Source: Azoarcus_F sp048158365
GTDB taxonomy: Bacteria; Pseudomonadota; Gammaproteobacteria; Burkholderiales; Rhodocyclaceae
Length of the DNA: 64,000 nucleotides
Reading direction: 5' to 3' (one strand)
Assembly: GCA_048158365.1 (NCBI GenBank)
Contig: JBLLNL010000007.1
The notes under the pieces were generated by a model, which ran no database searches, was not told where the DNA came from, and was given only the letters and a program-made list of their open reading frames with translations. Of the stretch, positions 8,526-17,020 are shown one piece after another (position 1 is the stretch's first letter; every line of letters begins with the position of its first letter). The position numbers and the translations under genes are program-made.

Positions 8526-9530
8526 TCAGCGCCAGCCCGTCGTTACCGCATCCAGAAACGCATCCGGGTCGAAGGCCGGATCTGCGTCCTGGGCCGCGAG
8601 CGCGATGATCAGCGCCACCCGTACGGCGGCCGGCGACAGGCGGCCGGCCGGTCGAGTGCCGGTTCGCTCGTCCAGCGCCCCGCGCGACACGTCGCCTTCG
8701 CCGCAACGGGATGCGCGCAGCACCGGCACGCCCAGACCCACGATCGCAGCGATATCGTCGAGCCAGACGTCGGCCGCGCTGCCACCGCCGGGCAGCGCGA
8801 GGACGATGCCGCGCGCCCCGCTGGCGACCGAGGCGTGCAGCAGATCAGGCGGGCTGCCGGCGCCGGCATACAGCACATCGATCCGGGGCAGCGTTGCGTC
8901 GAAGTTCACGCGAGGGATGGGCAGGCAGCGGCCGGCGGGCGCCATGAAGTAGGCGATGTCCGGCCGCGTGCATCCGATCGCGCCGCCGATGCCTTCGAAG
9001 GCGTCCAGATGACCGGTGTGACGTTTGCGCACGCCGAGCCCGCGATAGATGTGCTCGGCGAAGCACACGAGCACGCCGCGTCCCGCGCTGTCCGGACAGA
9101 CGGCGGTGCGTACCGCGTCGTAGAGGTTCATGGGTCCGTCGGTCGAGAGCGCGGTGCCCGGTCGCATCGCGCCGGTCATCACGACCGGTTTTGTCGTGTC
9201 CAGCATCAGATCCAGCCAGGTCGCGGTCTCCTCCATGGTGTCGGTGCCATGCGTGATCACCAGCGCGTCGATGGCCGGGTCCGCCAGGGAGGTCCGTGCG
9301 TGGGCGAGCAGTTGCAGCCAGTGCGCCGGCGTCATGTCCTTGCTGTCGATGTTGAACGGCTGCCCGGCGTGAACCCTGGCGAGCGCGCCGATCTGTGGGA
9401 CCGCTGCCAGCAACGCGTCGGCACCGACGCCGCCGACCGCATAGCCGGACACCGCAGTGGCCGAAGCGGCCGAACCGGCGATCGTGCCGCCGGTCGCGAT
9501 CAGTCTGATTTGGGGAAGATAAGTGCTCAT
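8526..9530 (-). CDS. Type II-like L-asparaginase
   Basis: The 334-residue enzyme hydrolyses asparagine to aspartate and ammonia. Active-site segments are all visible: ATGGTIAG with a Tyr 12 residues on, NIDSKDMT, HGTDTMEET (Thr-Asp pair) and KPVVMTGAMRP (Lys). Sequence is closest to the high-affinity type II group, yet the start MSTYLPQIRL shows no signal peptide, so it may be cytoplasmic. The ATG overlaps the stop of the upstream binding-protein gene as ATGA (9527-9530); the frame extends to 9632 within that gene but is non-coding there. The coupling suggests joint use of imported acidic amino acids or amides. Confidence 0.92.
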   Translation of the reverse strand: MSTYLPQIRLIATGGTIAGSAASATAVSGYAVGGVGADALLAAVPQIGALARVHAGQPFNIDSKDMTPAHWLQLLAHARTSLADPAIDALVITHGTDTMEETATWLDLMLDTTKPVVMTGAMRPGTALSTDGPMNLYDAVRTAVCPDSAGRGVLVCFAEHIYRGLGVRKRHTGHLDAFEGIGGAIGCTRPDIAYFMAPAGRCLPIPRVNFDATLPRIDVLYAGAGSPPDLLHASVASGARGIVLALPGGGSAADVWLDDIAAIVGLGVPVLRASRCGEGDVSRGALDERTGTRPAGRLSPAAVRVALIIALAAQDADPAFDPDAFLDAVTTGWR

Positions 9531-10468
9531 TGGAAGGGATTGTCGTTCGGGTTTAGGAACAGGGCGCGCATCGTCTCCGACAGCGGATAGTTGAGGTTGA
9601 GGCCGCTCGGCGGCAGCGGACTCATGAACCACTTGCGATAGATGCGTTCCGCCTCGCCCGATGTCATGACCCTCGCTAGCGTGGCATCGACCAGGCGTTT
9701 GAACGCGAGATCACCGCGACGCATCATGCAGCCGTAGGCCTCGTAGGACTGCGGCGTGCCGGTGACGATCCACTGCTCGGGCGATGCGGCCTTGGCCAGC
9801 TCGCCGTATAGCAGCGCGTCGTCCATCATGAAGGCTTCGGCTTCGTCACGTTCGAGCATCATGAAACTCTCGCGATGGTCCGGGGCGGTCACGATTTCGA
9901 TGCCGCCTTGCTGGCGCTCGTTCATGGCGCTTAGCAGCTTCTCGGATGTCGTGCCGGCGGTCGTCACGACGGTGCGTCCGGGCAGGTCGGCGAAATCGTG
10001 GATGCCGGAGTCGCGGCGGGTCAGCATGCGCGTGCCGACGATGAAGAAGGTGTTCGAGAAGGAGACCTGCCGCGCGCGCTGCGAGTTGTGCGTGGTCGAG
10101 CCGCATTCCAGATCGATATCGCCGCGCCGGATCATGTCGATCCGGGTCTCCGGCGTGACCGGCACCAGGCGCAGGACCAGCAGGGGTTCGTCCAGATGTC
10201 GCCGCACCGCATCGACGATCTTCAGCGCCAGTTCGTGCGAGTACCCGATCACCTGCCCCTTGTCGTCGTAATACGCGAACGGGACCGAGGATTCGCGATG
10301 TCCGAGCGTGATGGTGCCGCGTTCCTTGATCCGCTGTAGCGTATCGGTGCTCGCAAGCTGCGCCCCGGCAGGCAGCGCGGCGGCCGCGAGCCAGATTGTG
10401 ATCACGGCGAGCCAGCCCTTGCGCCGGCCCGATCCCGGGGGAGTCATCATGGGGGGTCGCCCTGTCAT
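9527..10468 (-). CDS. Periplasmic glutamate/aspartate-type ABC substrate-binding protein
   Basis: The 313-residue protein resembles GltI: a Sec signal segment (WLAVITIWLAAAALPAGAQ), then DTLQRIKERGTITLGHRESSVPF and later DIDLECGSTTHNSQRARQVSFS, the signature of the acidic-amino-acid binding group. It would deliver glutamate or aspartate to a permease. No ABC permease or ATPase gene lies beside it. ATG codons at 10450 and 10447 are alternative starts that give a more usual signal length. Its stop overlaps the asparaginase start. Confidence 0.88.
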   Translation of the reverse strand: MTGRPPMMTPPGSGRRKGWLAVITIWLAAAALPAGAQLASTDTLQRIKERGTITLGHRESSVPFAYYDDKGQVIGYSHELALKIVDAVRRHLDEPLLVLRLVPVTPETRIDMIRRGDIDLECGSTTHNSQRARQVSFSNTFFIVGTRMLTRRDSGIHDFADLPGRTVVTTAGTTSEKLLSAMNERQQGGIEIVTAPDHRESFMMLERDEAEAFMMDDALLYGELAKAASPEQWIVTGTPQSYEAYGCMMRRGDLAFKRLVDATLARVMTSGEAERIYRKWFMSPLPPSGLNLNYPLSETMRALFLNPNDNPFQ

Positions 10469-10646
10469 CCGTTTCGAGGCGCGGTCGTCGCCTGATGGGC
10501 TCTACTGCACGCTGTCCGGATTCTAGCGCCGCCGGCGCCGCCGTGCTCGTCGTTCGTGAGCTTGTTTCACGGGTTCTGATGTCCGCCGTGACATGCTGCC
10601 CGCCACCGGCTACACCCCGGCAGCCTCGGCACGGTCTGCGCCTGGC

Positions 10647-12449
10647 TCAGGCCTGCTCGGCCTCCTGCTGCTGCAGCGCCCACATCCGCGCGTAATCGCC
10701 GCCCTTGAGCAGCAGCATGCCGTGGGTGCCGCGCTCCACGACGCGCCCTTGGTCGAGCACGATGATCTCGTCGGCATTCATGATCGTCGACAGCCGGTGC
10801 GCGATCACCATCGCGGTCCGCCCTTCGGCGGCGCGGTCCATCTGCGCCTGGATCGCCTTCTCGGTCTTGGAGTCCAGCGCCGATGTGGCCTCGTCGAAGA
10901 TCAGGATGGCCGGATTCTTCAGCAGCGCACGCGCGATCGCGACCCGCTGTTTCTCGCCGCCGGAGAGCTTGAGGCCGCGCTCGCCGACCCGGGTCTCGAA
11001 TCCGTCGGGCAACCGCGCGATGAAATCGGTCAGCTGCGCCGCGGTCGCTGCCGCCACCACCTCTTCGCGGGTCGCATCCGGCCGTCCGTACTGGATGTTG
11101 TAGAACAGCGTGTCGTTGAACAGCACGGTGTCCTGCGGCACGATGCCTATCGCGGCGCGCAGGCTGTGCTGCGTCAGCGCTCGCAGGTCGTGCCCGTTGA
11201 TCCGGATCGCGCCGCCCTGAACGTCATAGAAGCGGTACAGCAACCGCGCCAGCGTCGACTTGCCGGAACCGGAGTGCCCGACGATCGCGACCGTGCGGCC
11301 GGCCGGGATCTCGAAATCGACATCGAACAGGATCGGACGCTTGGCATCGTAGGCGAAGCTCACCGATTCGAAGCGGACCGACGCAGGGCCCGCGGGCAGC
11401 GTCAGCGCATCCGGCGCGTCCGCGATCTCCTTGTTCTGGTGCATCAGCCCGAACATGCGCTCGATGTCGGTCAGCGCCTGGCGCAGTTCGCGATAGATCA
11501 CGCCGAGGAAATTCAGCGGGATGTAGAGCTGGATCAGGAAGGCGTTGACCAGCACGATGTCGCCTATGGTCATCTCGCCGGTCGCGACCCGGTCGGCGGC
11601 CTGCCACATCATCAGCGTCACGCCGATGGACACGATGATGGCCTGGCCGATGTTCAGCCCGGACAGCGAGAACTGGTTCTTCAGCTGCGCCTGCGTCCAT
11701 TTGTCGATCTGCTCGTCGTAGCGGCGCGCCTCGTACTCCTCGTTGTTGAAGTACTTGACCGTTTCGAAGTTGAGCAGGCTGTCGATCGCGCGCGCGTTCG
11801 CGGCCGAATCGAGTTCGTTGGCGTGGCGTCTGAGCGCGGTGCGCCAGTTGGTGACCTTGATCGTGAACACGATGTAGATGCTCAGCGTGACCACGGTGAT
11901 GATCGCGAAGATCGCGTCATAGCGCAGCAGCAGGATGCCGATGACCAGCCCGATCTCGACCAGCGTCGGCAGAATCGAGTACAGCGTGTAGCTGATCAGC
12001 GAATTGATCGAGCGGGTGCCGCGCTCGATGTCGCGCGTCAGGCCGCCGGTCTGCCGTTCCAGATGGAAGCGCAGGCTCAGCGCGTGCAGGTGCCGGAACA
12101 CCTGCAGCGAGATGCGCCGCACCGCCTGCTGCGTGACCCGCGCGAACACGATCTCGCGCAACTCGGTCAGCAGCGAGTTCGAGAAGCGCAGCACGCCGTA
12201 GGCCAGCAGCAGCGCCGCCGGCACGACGATGAAGGCCTGCTGCGGCGTGATCGTCAGCGCGTCGATGAGCTCCTTGAACACCAGCGGCACCGCGACGTTC
12301 GCGCCCTTTGCGGCGAGCAGGCACAGCAGCGCGAACAGCACGCGGCCCTTGTAGGCCCACAGGTACGGGATCAGGCTTCTGAGGGTTTGCCAGTCACGGC
12401 GTTCGGTGGGTTCGGGGCCGGGCAGGGCCGTGGCGGGTGCGCGTCTCAT
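10647..12449 (-). CDS. Atm1/HMT1-type ABC exporter (fused membrane and ATPase domains)
   Basis: The 600-residue half-transporter has about six membrane helices (residues 35-320) and one ATPase domain with Walker A GHSGSGKST, signature LSGGEKQRVAIARAL and Walker B ILIFDEATSALD. Sequence such as GLTRDIERGTRSINSLISYTLYSILPTLVEI is characteristic of the Atm1/HMT1 group, which exports glutathione-linked or metal-related compounds. It likely acts as a homodimer in the inner membrane. The gene stands about 180 bases from its downstream neighbour, and that gap shows no clear site. Confidence 0.93.
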   Translation of the reverse strand: MRRAPATALPGPEPTERRDWQTLRSLIPYLWAYKGRVLFALLCLLAAKGANVAVPLVFKELIDALTITPQQAFIVVPAALLLAYGVLRFSNSLLTELREIVFARVTQQAVRRISLQVFRHLHALSLRFHLERQTGGLTRDIERGTRSINSLISYTLYSILPTLVEIGLVIGILLLRYDAIFAIITVVTLSIYIVFTIKVTNWRTALRRHANELDSAANARAIDSLLNFETVKYFNNEEYEARRYDEQIDKWTQAQLKNQFSLSGLNIGQAIIVSIGVTLMMWQAADRVATGEMTIGDIVLVNAFLIQLYIPLNFLGVIYRELRQALTDIERMFGLMHQNKEIADAPDALTLPAGPASVRFESVSFAYDAKRPILFDVDFEIPAGRTVAIVGHSGSGKSTLARLLYRFYDVQGGAIRINGHDLRALTQHSLRAAIGIVPQDTVLFNDTLFYNIQYGRPDATREEVVAAATAAQLTDFIARLPDGFETRVGERGLKLSGGEKQRVAIARALLKNPAILIFDEATSALDSKTEKAIQAQMDRAAEGRTAMVIAHRLSTIMNADEIIVLDQGRVVERGTHGMLLLKGGDYARMWALQQQEAEQA

Positions 12450-12465
12450 GCAGCGATTCTACCGG

Positions 12466-13101
12466 TCAGCGACCGGAATCCGGCCACAATAGATGGACTG
12501 CGAGCGCGATGAAGATCAGGCCGGCCAGGCGGTCCAGCCATGGACCGAGTCTGGGCCGTCTGTTCAGCAACTGACCGATGCTGCCCGCCGCATACGCGAT
12601 CGAGCCGAACACGATGACGGTCTGCAGCGCAAACACGCCCCCCAGGGCCACCATCTGCGCACCGATTGGACCGGCGTCCGGCCGGACGAACTGCGGCAGG
12701 AAGGCCATGAAGAACAGGGCCACCTTGGGATTGACCGCATTGGCGATGAAGCCGCGGATCACATAGCGAAACCACGGCAGCGGCGTCGAACGGGTGACAC
12801 CCTGCACGCCAACGCTTCCGCTGCGCAGGGCCTGTACGCCGAGCCAGGTGAGATAGGCCGCCCCGGCGAGCTTGAGGGCGAAGAACGCGTTGGGCGAGGC
12901 CAGCAGCACTGCGCTGACCCCGAGGGTGGCCCACAGCGTGTGGGTGAAACAGCCGAGCGCGCAGCCGAGCGCCAGTCCGAAGCCGGCCAGGCGCCCGCGC
13001 GCCAGGCTCTGCCCCAGCACCATCAGATTGTCCGGCCCCGGGGCGAGCGTGACCACCACCGACACGGCGAGAAAACTCAGCAGGACATCGAATGGCGGCA
13101 T
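12466..13101 (-). CDS. LysE/RhtB-family amino acid exporter
   Basis: The 211-residue membrane protein has about six helices and the family signature TLAPGPDNLMVLGQSLARGR near the N terminus, plus GFIANAVNPKVALFFMAFLPQF. Such proteins export amino acids such as lysine, threonine or homoserine lactone; the substrate cannot be read here. It ends 16 bases before the ABC exporter gene, so the two may share a transcript. Its start faces the promoter region of the DUF1302 operon. Confidence 0.92.
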   Translation of the reverse strand: MPPFDVLLSFLAVSVVVTLAPGPDNLMVLGQSLARGRLAGFGLALGCALGCFTHTLWATLGVSAVLLASPNAFFALKLAGAAYLTWLGVQALRSGSVGVQGVTRSTPLPWFRYVIRGFIANAVNPKVALFFMAFLPQFVRPDAGPIGAQMVALGGVFALQTVIVFGSIAYAAGSIGQLLNRRPRLGPWLDRLAGLIFIALAVHLLWPDSGR

Positions 13102-13175
13102 GGTGTGGGGGAATCGTCCCGATATGCGCGACCGCGCGGCGTGGTCGACAGCGAGCGCGAATTGTCGCGGGAGTG

Positions 13176-13189
13176 TTGATCGAGGTCAA
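13176..13189. promoter_or_regulatory. FNR/CRP-type half-palindromic box
   Basis: TTGAT-CGAG-GTCAA fits the FNR family pattern TTGAT-N4-ATCAA with one mismatch. It lies between lysE and the DUF1302 promoter, centred about 90 bases upstream of the predicted DUF1302 start site. No -10 box is found at the class II distance toward lysE. The 339-base gap holds this box, the promoter and the operator listed next; nothing else stands out. Confidence 0.35.
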
Positions 13190-13238
13190 ACCGTAGGGCA
13201 TGGATTCGACGCACCATCGGCATGTTCGACGCGACCGC

Positions 13239-13266
13239 TTGACTTGCATGGAGGAACTCGTAATAT
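13239..13266 (+). promoter_or_regulatory. Near-consensus sigma70 promoter of the DUF1302 operon
   Basis: TTGACT (13239-13244), a 16-base spacer and TAATAT (13261-13266) form a strong sigma70 promoter pointing at the envelope quartet. The next element, a 20-base palindrome, overlaps its -10 box. Confidence 0.8.
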
Positions 13267-13284
13267 TCAAACAAACGTTTGAAT
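13265..13284. promoter_or_regulatory. PsrA-type operator at the DUF1302 promoter
   Basis: ATTCAAAC-AAAC-GTTTGAAT is a perfect 8-4-8 palindrome. It contains the core C-AAAC-N4-GTTT-G known for PsrA-like fatty-acid-responsive TetR regulators. It overlaps the -10 box, so a bound repressor would block transcription. A near copy lies at 20408-20427 before the tetR gene. Confidence 0.8.
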
Positions 13285-13440
13285 CAGGACTGTAGACCCG
13301 CGATCGAGTCGATGTCTTCCGAACGTGCCGCACTGCGGCCCGCGCGGACGAAGGGCCCGGATCGGGTGTCTCGCACGACCATTCAGCATCGCCGAAAGAA
13401 GAATCAGCCGGAGCGGCCCGGCCTACATGGAGGAGACTCG

Positions 13441-15495
13441 ATGTCACGGAGAAACCGTTTCTTCGCGGCGCCGGCATGCCGTTTCGGCACGCTCGCCGCA
13501 ACCGTCGCGCTGGCGTTCGGGGGAGGAGCGCCGGTTCATGCATTCGAATTTTCGAGTGCGAGTGGCGAACTGACCGGCAGCTTCGACACGACGCTGTCGA
13601 TCGGCGGATTGTGGCGCATGCAGGATCGCGAGAAATCGCTGATCAGCATCGCCAACGGCGGCACCTCGCGCGACCCCAACTCCGACGACGGCAACCTCAA
13701 TTACGACAAGCGCGACCTGGTCTCGCTCGCGTTCAAGGCCACCCACGACCTCGAACTCAACTACCGCAACTTCGGCGCGTTCGTGCGCGCGTCGTATTTC
13801 TACGACAACGCGATCCGAAAAAAGGATGAACTGAGCTCCAGGGTGCGCGACGAGGTCGGGCGCGATGCGGAGATCCTGGACGCCTATGTGCGCGGGCGTT
13901 TCGACGTCGCCGGTCGGGACCTGAACATGCGTGCCGGCAAGCAGGTCGTGAGCTGGGGCGAGAGCACCTTCATCCGGAACGGTATCAACATCCTGAACCC
14001 GATCAACGTCAGCCGCCTGCGCATCCCGGGTTCGGAGCTGCGCGAGGGACTGATGCCGATTCCGATGGTTTGGGCTTCGCAGGAACTGACCGACAACATC
14101 TCGCTCGAAGCGGTGTGGATGGCGCAGTGGAAGGAGACCAAGATCGATCCGGTCGGAACCTTCCTCAGCACCAACGATTTCGTCGCGGTCGGCGGCCGCA
14201 ATGCCTACACCGGGTTCGGGCGGCGCAACGATGCCGACGTGGCCTTGTCTGCCCCGTTCTTCGGTGCGTTTCCGGCCGATCCGACAGGCGCGCTGATCGC
14301 ACCGCGTTCGGCCGACCGGGAGCCGGGCAACGGTGGCGAATATGGCATCGCCATGCGCATGCTGCTGCCGGAACTGAACTTCACCGAGATCGGCGTCTAT
14401 CACGTGAACTACCACAGCCGCACGCCCTATGTGTCTGGCGTTCGGGGCGGCATCACGGCACCGGCGACGATTGCGGGGCCGCTGCCCCCCGGTGCAGGCG
14501 GTGCGCTCGCTGCCGCCGGACTGCCTGTCGCGGCTGCGGTCCCGGGCTGTACCGCGGTGGACATCCCGACCTTCGGCGCGCTGCACAGCGCCGGCAACAT
14601 CGGCGCCCTTGCCGGGGTGCTCGGCGGCAACATCGCCCTTGCCACGCAGTTGTCCGCACTGAACGCGACCAACGCCGCCTGTGGCGCGTCGGTGGCCAGA
14701 GGTGGGCCGGGCAGCTATTTCATCGACTACCCGAAGAACATCAAGCTCTACGGCCTCAGCTTCAATACCTTGGGCCCGGCCGGCATCGCGCTGCAGGGCG
14801 AGTACTCCTACCGCTCCAACCAGCCGCTGCAGCTGCCGTCAGCCGAACTGCTCGGCGCGGCGCTCGGCATCGGCAACCAGCTGACCGGGACCGATCCGCG
14901 GCAGGCCGCGGCGGTGCCCTACGGCGCCGAGATCAAGGGCTATCGTCGCGTGAAGATGCACCAGATCCAGATGACCGCGACCAAGGCGGTGCCGCAGGTG
15001 CTGGGCGCCGATCAGATGGTCATGGTCGGCGAGGTCGGTTACACGCGGCTCGATCTGCCGTCCGATCTGAAGTTTGCGGCACCGGGCTGCCATCTGCCGC
15101 AGCCGGGTTCATCGACGGCGGCTTCCTTCGGCTCCACCAGCACCGGCTGCTTCACGACGCGCAGTTCCTGGGGTTATCGGCTGCTGGCGCGCGCGGACTA
15201 TGCCAATGCGCTCGGGGCTGCGACGCTGTCGCCGCGCATCGCGTTCGTGCATGACGTGAATGGCCGCAGTCCGACCTTCAACGAGGACGCCAAGGCGGTC
15301 ACCCTCGGGCTGGGCATCAACTACCAGCAGAAGTGGCAGGCGGACATCGCCTACACGTCGTTCTTCGGCGGCAAGAAGATCAGCGGCACGGATCCCGCTC
15401 AGGTTCCGGCCGGACAGCCCCAGACCTACGCCAGCCATACCAACCCGCTCGTCGATCGCGACTTCCTGTCGGTCAGCGTCAGCTATTCGTTCTGA
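13441..15495 (+). CDS. DUF1302 outer-membrane family protein
   Basis: The 684-residue protein starts at an ATG with GGAGGA 6 bases upstream, followed by a signal peptide (to about VHAFEFSS). The mature part is rich in alternating aromatic strands, for example DLELNYRNFGAFVRASYFYDN and WQADIAYTSFFGG, and ends LSVSVSYSF with a C-terminal Phe, the usual sign of an outer-membrane beta barrel. DUF1302 proteins are commonly encoded with DUF1329, propeller and RND genes, as here. Their function is not settled; transport of hydrophobic compounds is the usual inference. A Gly/Ala/Pro-rich stretch near residues 340-410 is probably an extracellular loop. It is first in the operon. Confidence 0.88.
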   Translation: MSRRNRFFAAPACRFGTLAATVALAFGGGAPVHAFEFSSASGELTGSFDTTLSIGGLWRMQDREKSLISIANGGTSRDPNSDDGNLNYDKRDLVSLAFKATHDLELNYRNFGAFVRASYFYDNAIRKKDELSSRVRDEVGRDAEILDAYVRGRFDVAGRDLNMRAGKQVVSWGESTFIRNGINILNPINVSRLRIPGSELREGLMPIPMVWASQELTDNISLEAVWMAQWKETKIDPVGTFLSTNDFVAVGGRNAYTGFGRRNDADVALSAPFFGAFPADPTGALIAPRSADREPGNGGEYGIAMRMLLPELNFTEIGVYHVNYHSRTPYVSGVRGGITAPATIAGPLPPGAGGALAAAGLPVAAAVPGCTAVDIPTFGALHSAGNIGALAGVLGGNIALATQLSALNATNAACGASVARGGPGSYFIDYPKNIKLYGLSFNTLGPAGIALQGEYSYRSNQPLQLPSAELLGAALGIGNQLTGTDPRQAAAVPYGAEIKGYRRVKMHQIQMTATKAVPQVLGADQMVMVGEVGYTRLDLPSDLKFAAPGCHLPQPGSSTAASFGSTSTGCFTTRSSWGYRLLARADYANALGAATLSPRIAFVHDVNGRSPTFNEDAKAVTLGLGINYQQKWQADIAYTSFFGGKKISGTDPAQVPAGQPQTYASHTNPLVDRDFLSVSVSYSF

Positions 15496-15526
15496 GCCAG
15501 TACAAGGCATTCAGGAGACTTCGGAC

Positions 15527-16876
15527 ATGCGCAACACAATCTCGATTCTCGGCTTGGCAGTGACGTTCGCGTTCGCGACCCCAGGCGCGCTGGCGCAGGT
15601 TTCGGCCGCCGAGGCCACGCGGCTGGGGCAGGACCTCACCCCGATGGGCGCCGAGCGTGCCGGCAACGCCGCCGGCACGATCCCGGCATGGGACGGCGGC
15701 TTCGCCAGCGCCCCCGCCGGCCACGTGGCGGGCGGTCACTATGCCGATCCGTTCGCCGACGACCGGCCGCTGTTCACGATCGATGCGTCCAACCTGGCCC
15801 AGTACCGTGAGCAACTCACGCCCGGCCAGATCGCGATGCTGGAGACCTATCCGAGCTGGAGGATGAACGTCTATCCGACCCGTCGTAGCGCCGCGTTCCC
15901 GCAGGCGCACTATGAGCAGACGGTGGCCAATGCGACACGCGCGTCGCTGGCCGCGGACGGCAACGGCGTCATCGGCACGACCGGCGGCATCCCCTTCCCG
16001 ATTCCGCAGAGCGGTGCCGAGGCGATCTGGAACCACCTGACCCGTTATCGAGGCGAAGCCTATGCGATGAACTGGAGTCAGGCGGCTGTGACCCGCTCGG
16101 GCAGCTATACGCCGGTGCGCTTCGAGTACGAGTACGACTTCCATTACGGCAGTCTCGGCAAGGCCGCGGATCAGATCGAACCGGACAAGCTGTTCAATTT
16201 CCTGCAGACGGTGACCGCGCCGGCGCGCCTGGCCGGTCAGATCCTGCTGGTGCATGAAATGTTCGGCACGCGCCAGGCCTGGACCTACAACCCGGGCCAG
16301 CGCCGGGTGCGGCTCGCGCCCAACGTCGAGTTCGACAACCCGGGGACCGCCGCCGACGGCCTGCGCACCAACGACGACTTCGACATGTACAACGGTTCGA
16401 TCGAGCGCTACGACTGGACGCTGGTCGGCAAGCGCGAGATCTACGTGCCCTACAACTCATACAGGCTGGTGGGCAACAAGATCACCATGGCCGATGTGTT
16501 GCAGCCGGGACATGTCAATCCGGACCACGCCCGCTACGAGCTGCACCGGGTGTGGGTCGTCGATGCAACGCTGAAGGACGGAACCAGCCACATCTACAAG
16601 CGGCGCACCTTCTACCTCGACGAGGACTCCTGGTCGGTGCTGGTGATCGACAAGTACGACGCACGCGATCAGCTGTGGCGCGTGGCGGAACTGCACAGCA
16701 TCGTGTGGTTCGACATCCCGATGTTGTACCCGAATCTCGAGGTGCACCACGACCTGCAGTCCGGCCGTTACATCGCGATGGGCCTGCGTAACGACGAGCC
16801 CCGCATCCACGACCCGATCGACGCCCGGCCGGCACGGTTCACGCCGTCCGGTCTGCGCCGAGTCGGGACGCGCTGA
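15527..16876 (+). CDS. DUF1329 periplasmic/outer-membrane lipoprotein-like protein
   Basis: The 449-residue protein has a cleavable signal (MRNTISILGLAVTFAFATPGALAQ) and then the DUF1329 core with AAEATRLGQDLTPMGAERAGN, FPIPQSGAEAIWNHLTRYRG and WTYNPGQRRVRLAPNVEFDNP. The fold is related to LolA/LolB-like outer-membrane lipoprotein sorting proteins, which suggests binding of a lipid or other hydrophobic ligand in the periplasm; this is inference. AGGAG lies about 10 bases before the ATG at 15527. It follows DUF1302 by 31 bases and nearly always co-occurs with it. Confidence 0.88.
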   Translation: MRNTISILGLAVTFAFATPGALAQVSAAEATRLGQDLTPMGAERAGNAAGTIPAWDGGFASAPAGHVAGGHYADPFADDRPLFTIDASNLAQYREQLTPGQIAMLETYPSWRMNVYPTRRSAAFPQAHYEQTVANATRASLAADGNGVIGTTGGIPFPIPQSGAEAIWNHLTRYRGEAYAMNWSQAAVTRSGSYTPVRFEYEYDFHYGSLGKAADQIEPDKLFNFLQTVTAPARLAGQILLVHEMFGTRQAWTYNPGQRRVRLAPNVEFDNPGTAADGLRTNDDFDMYNGSIERYDWTLVGKREIYVPYNSYRLVGNKITMADVLQPGHVNPDHARYELHRVWVVDATLKDGTSHIYKRRTFYLDEDSWSVLVIDKYDARDQLWRVAELHSIVWFDIPMLYPNLEVHHDLQSGRYIAMGLRNDEPRIHDPIDARPARFTPSGLRRVGTR

Positions 16877-17020
16877 TGCGCATGCTCCGCGTTGCGGGTG
16901 CGTCATCCGCGGCGCGGAGGTGCATCGTCTGCATCGCAGTCGCGGCGTTCGGCGCATGAACTCGATCTGCCGCCGCAATTCATCGACGGCCCACGATGCC
17001 GGACCGTGCGGGTCGACACC

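Noticed and set aside
10593..12512. Long plus-strand open frame of 639 codons
   Set aside because: It lies antisense to the Atm1-type ABC exporter, has low-complexity Arg/Asp/Gln-rich translation and no ribosome site. High GC content creates such shadows; the same holds for other long antisense frames, for example 5696-7459 and 25281-27209.
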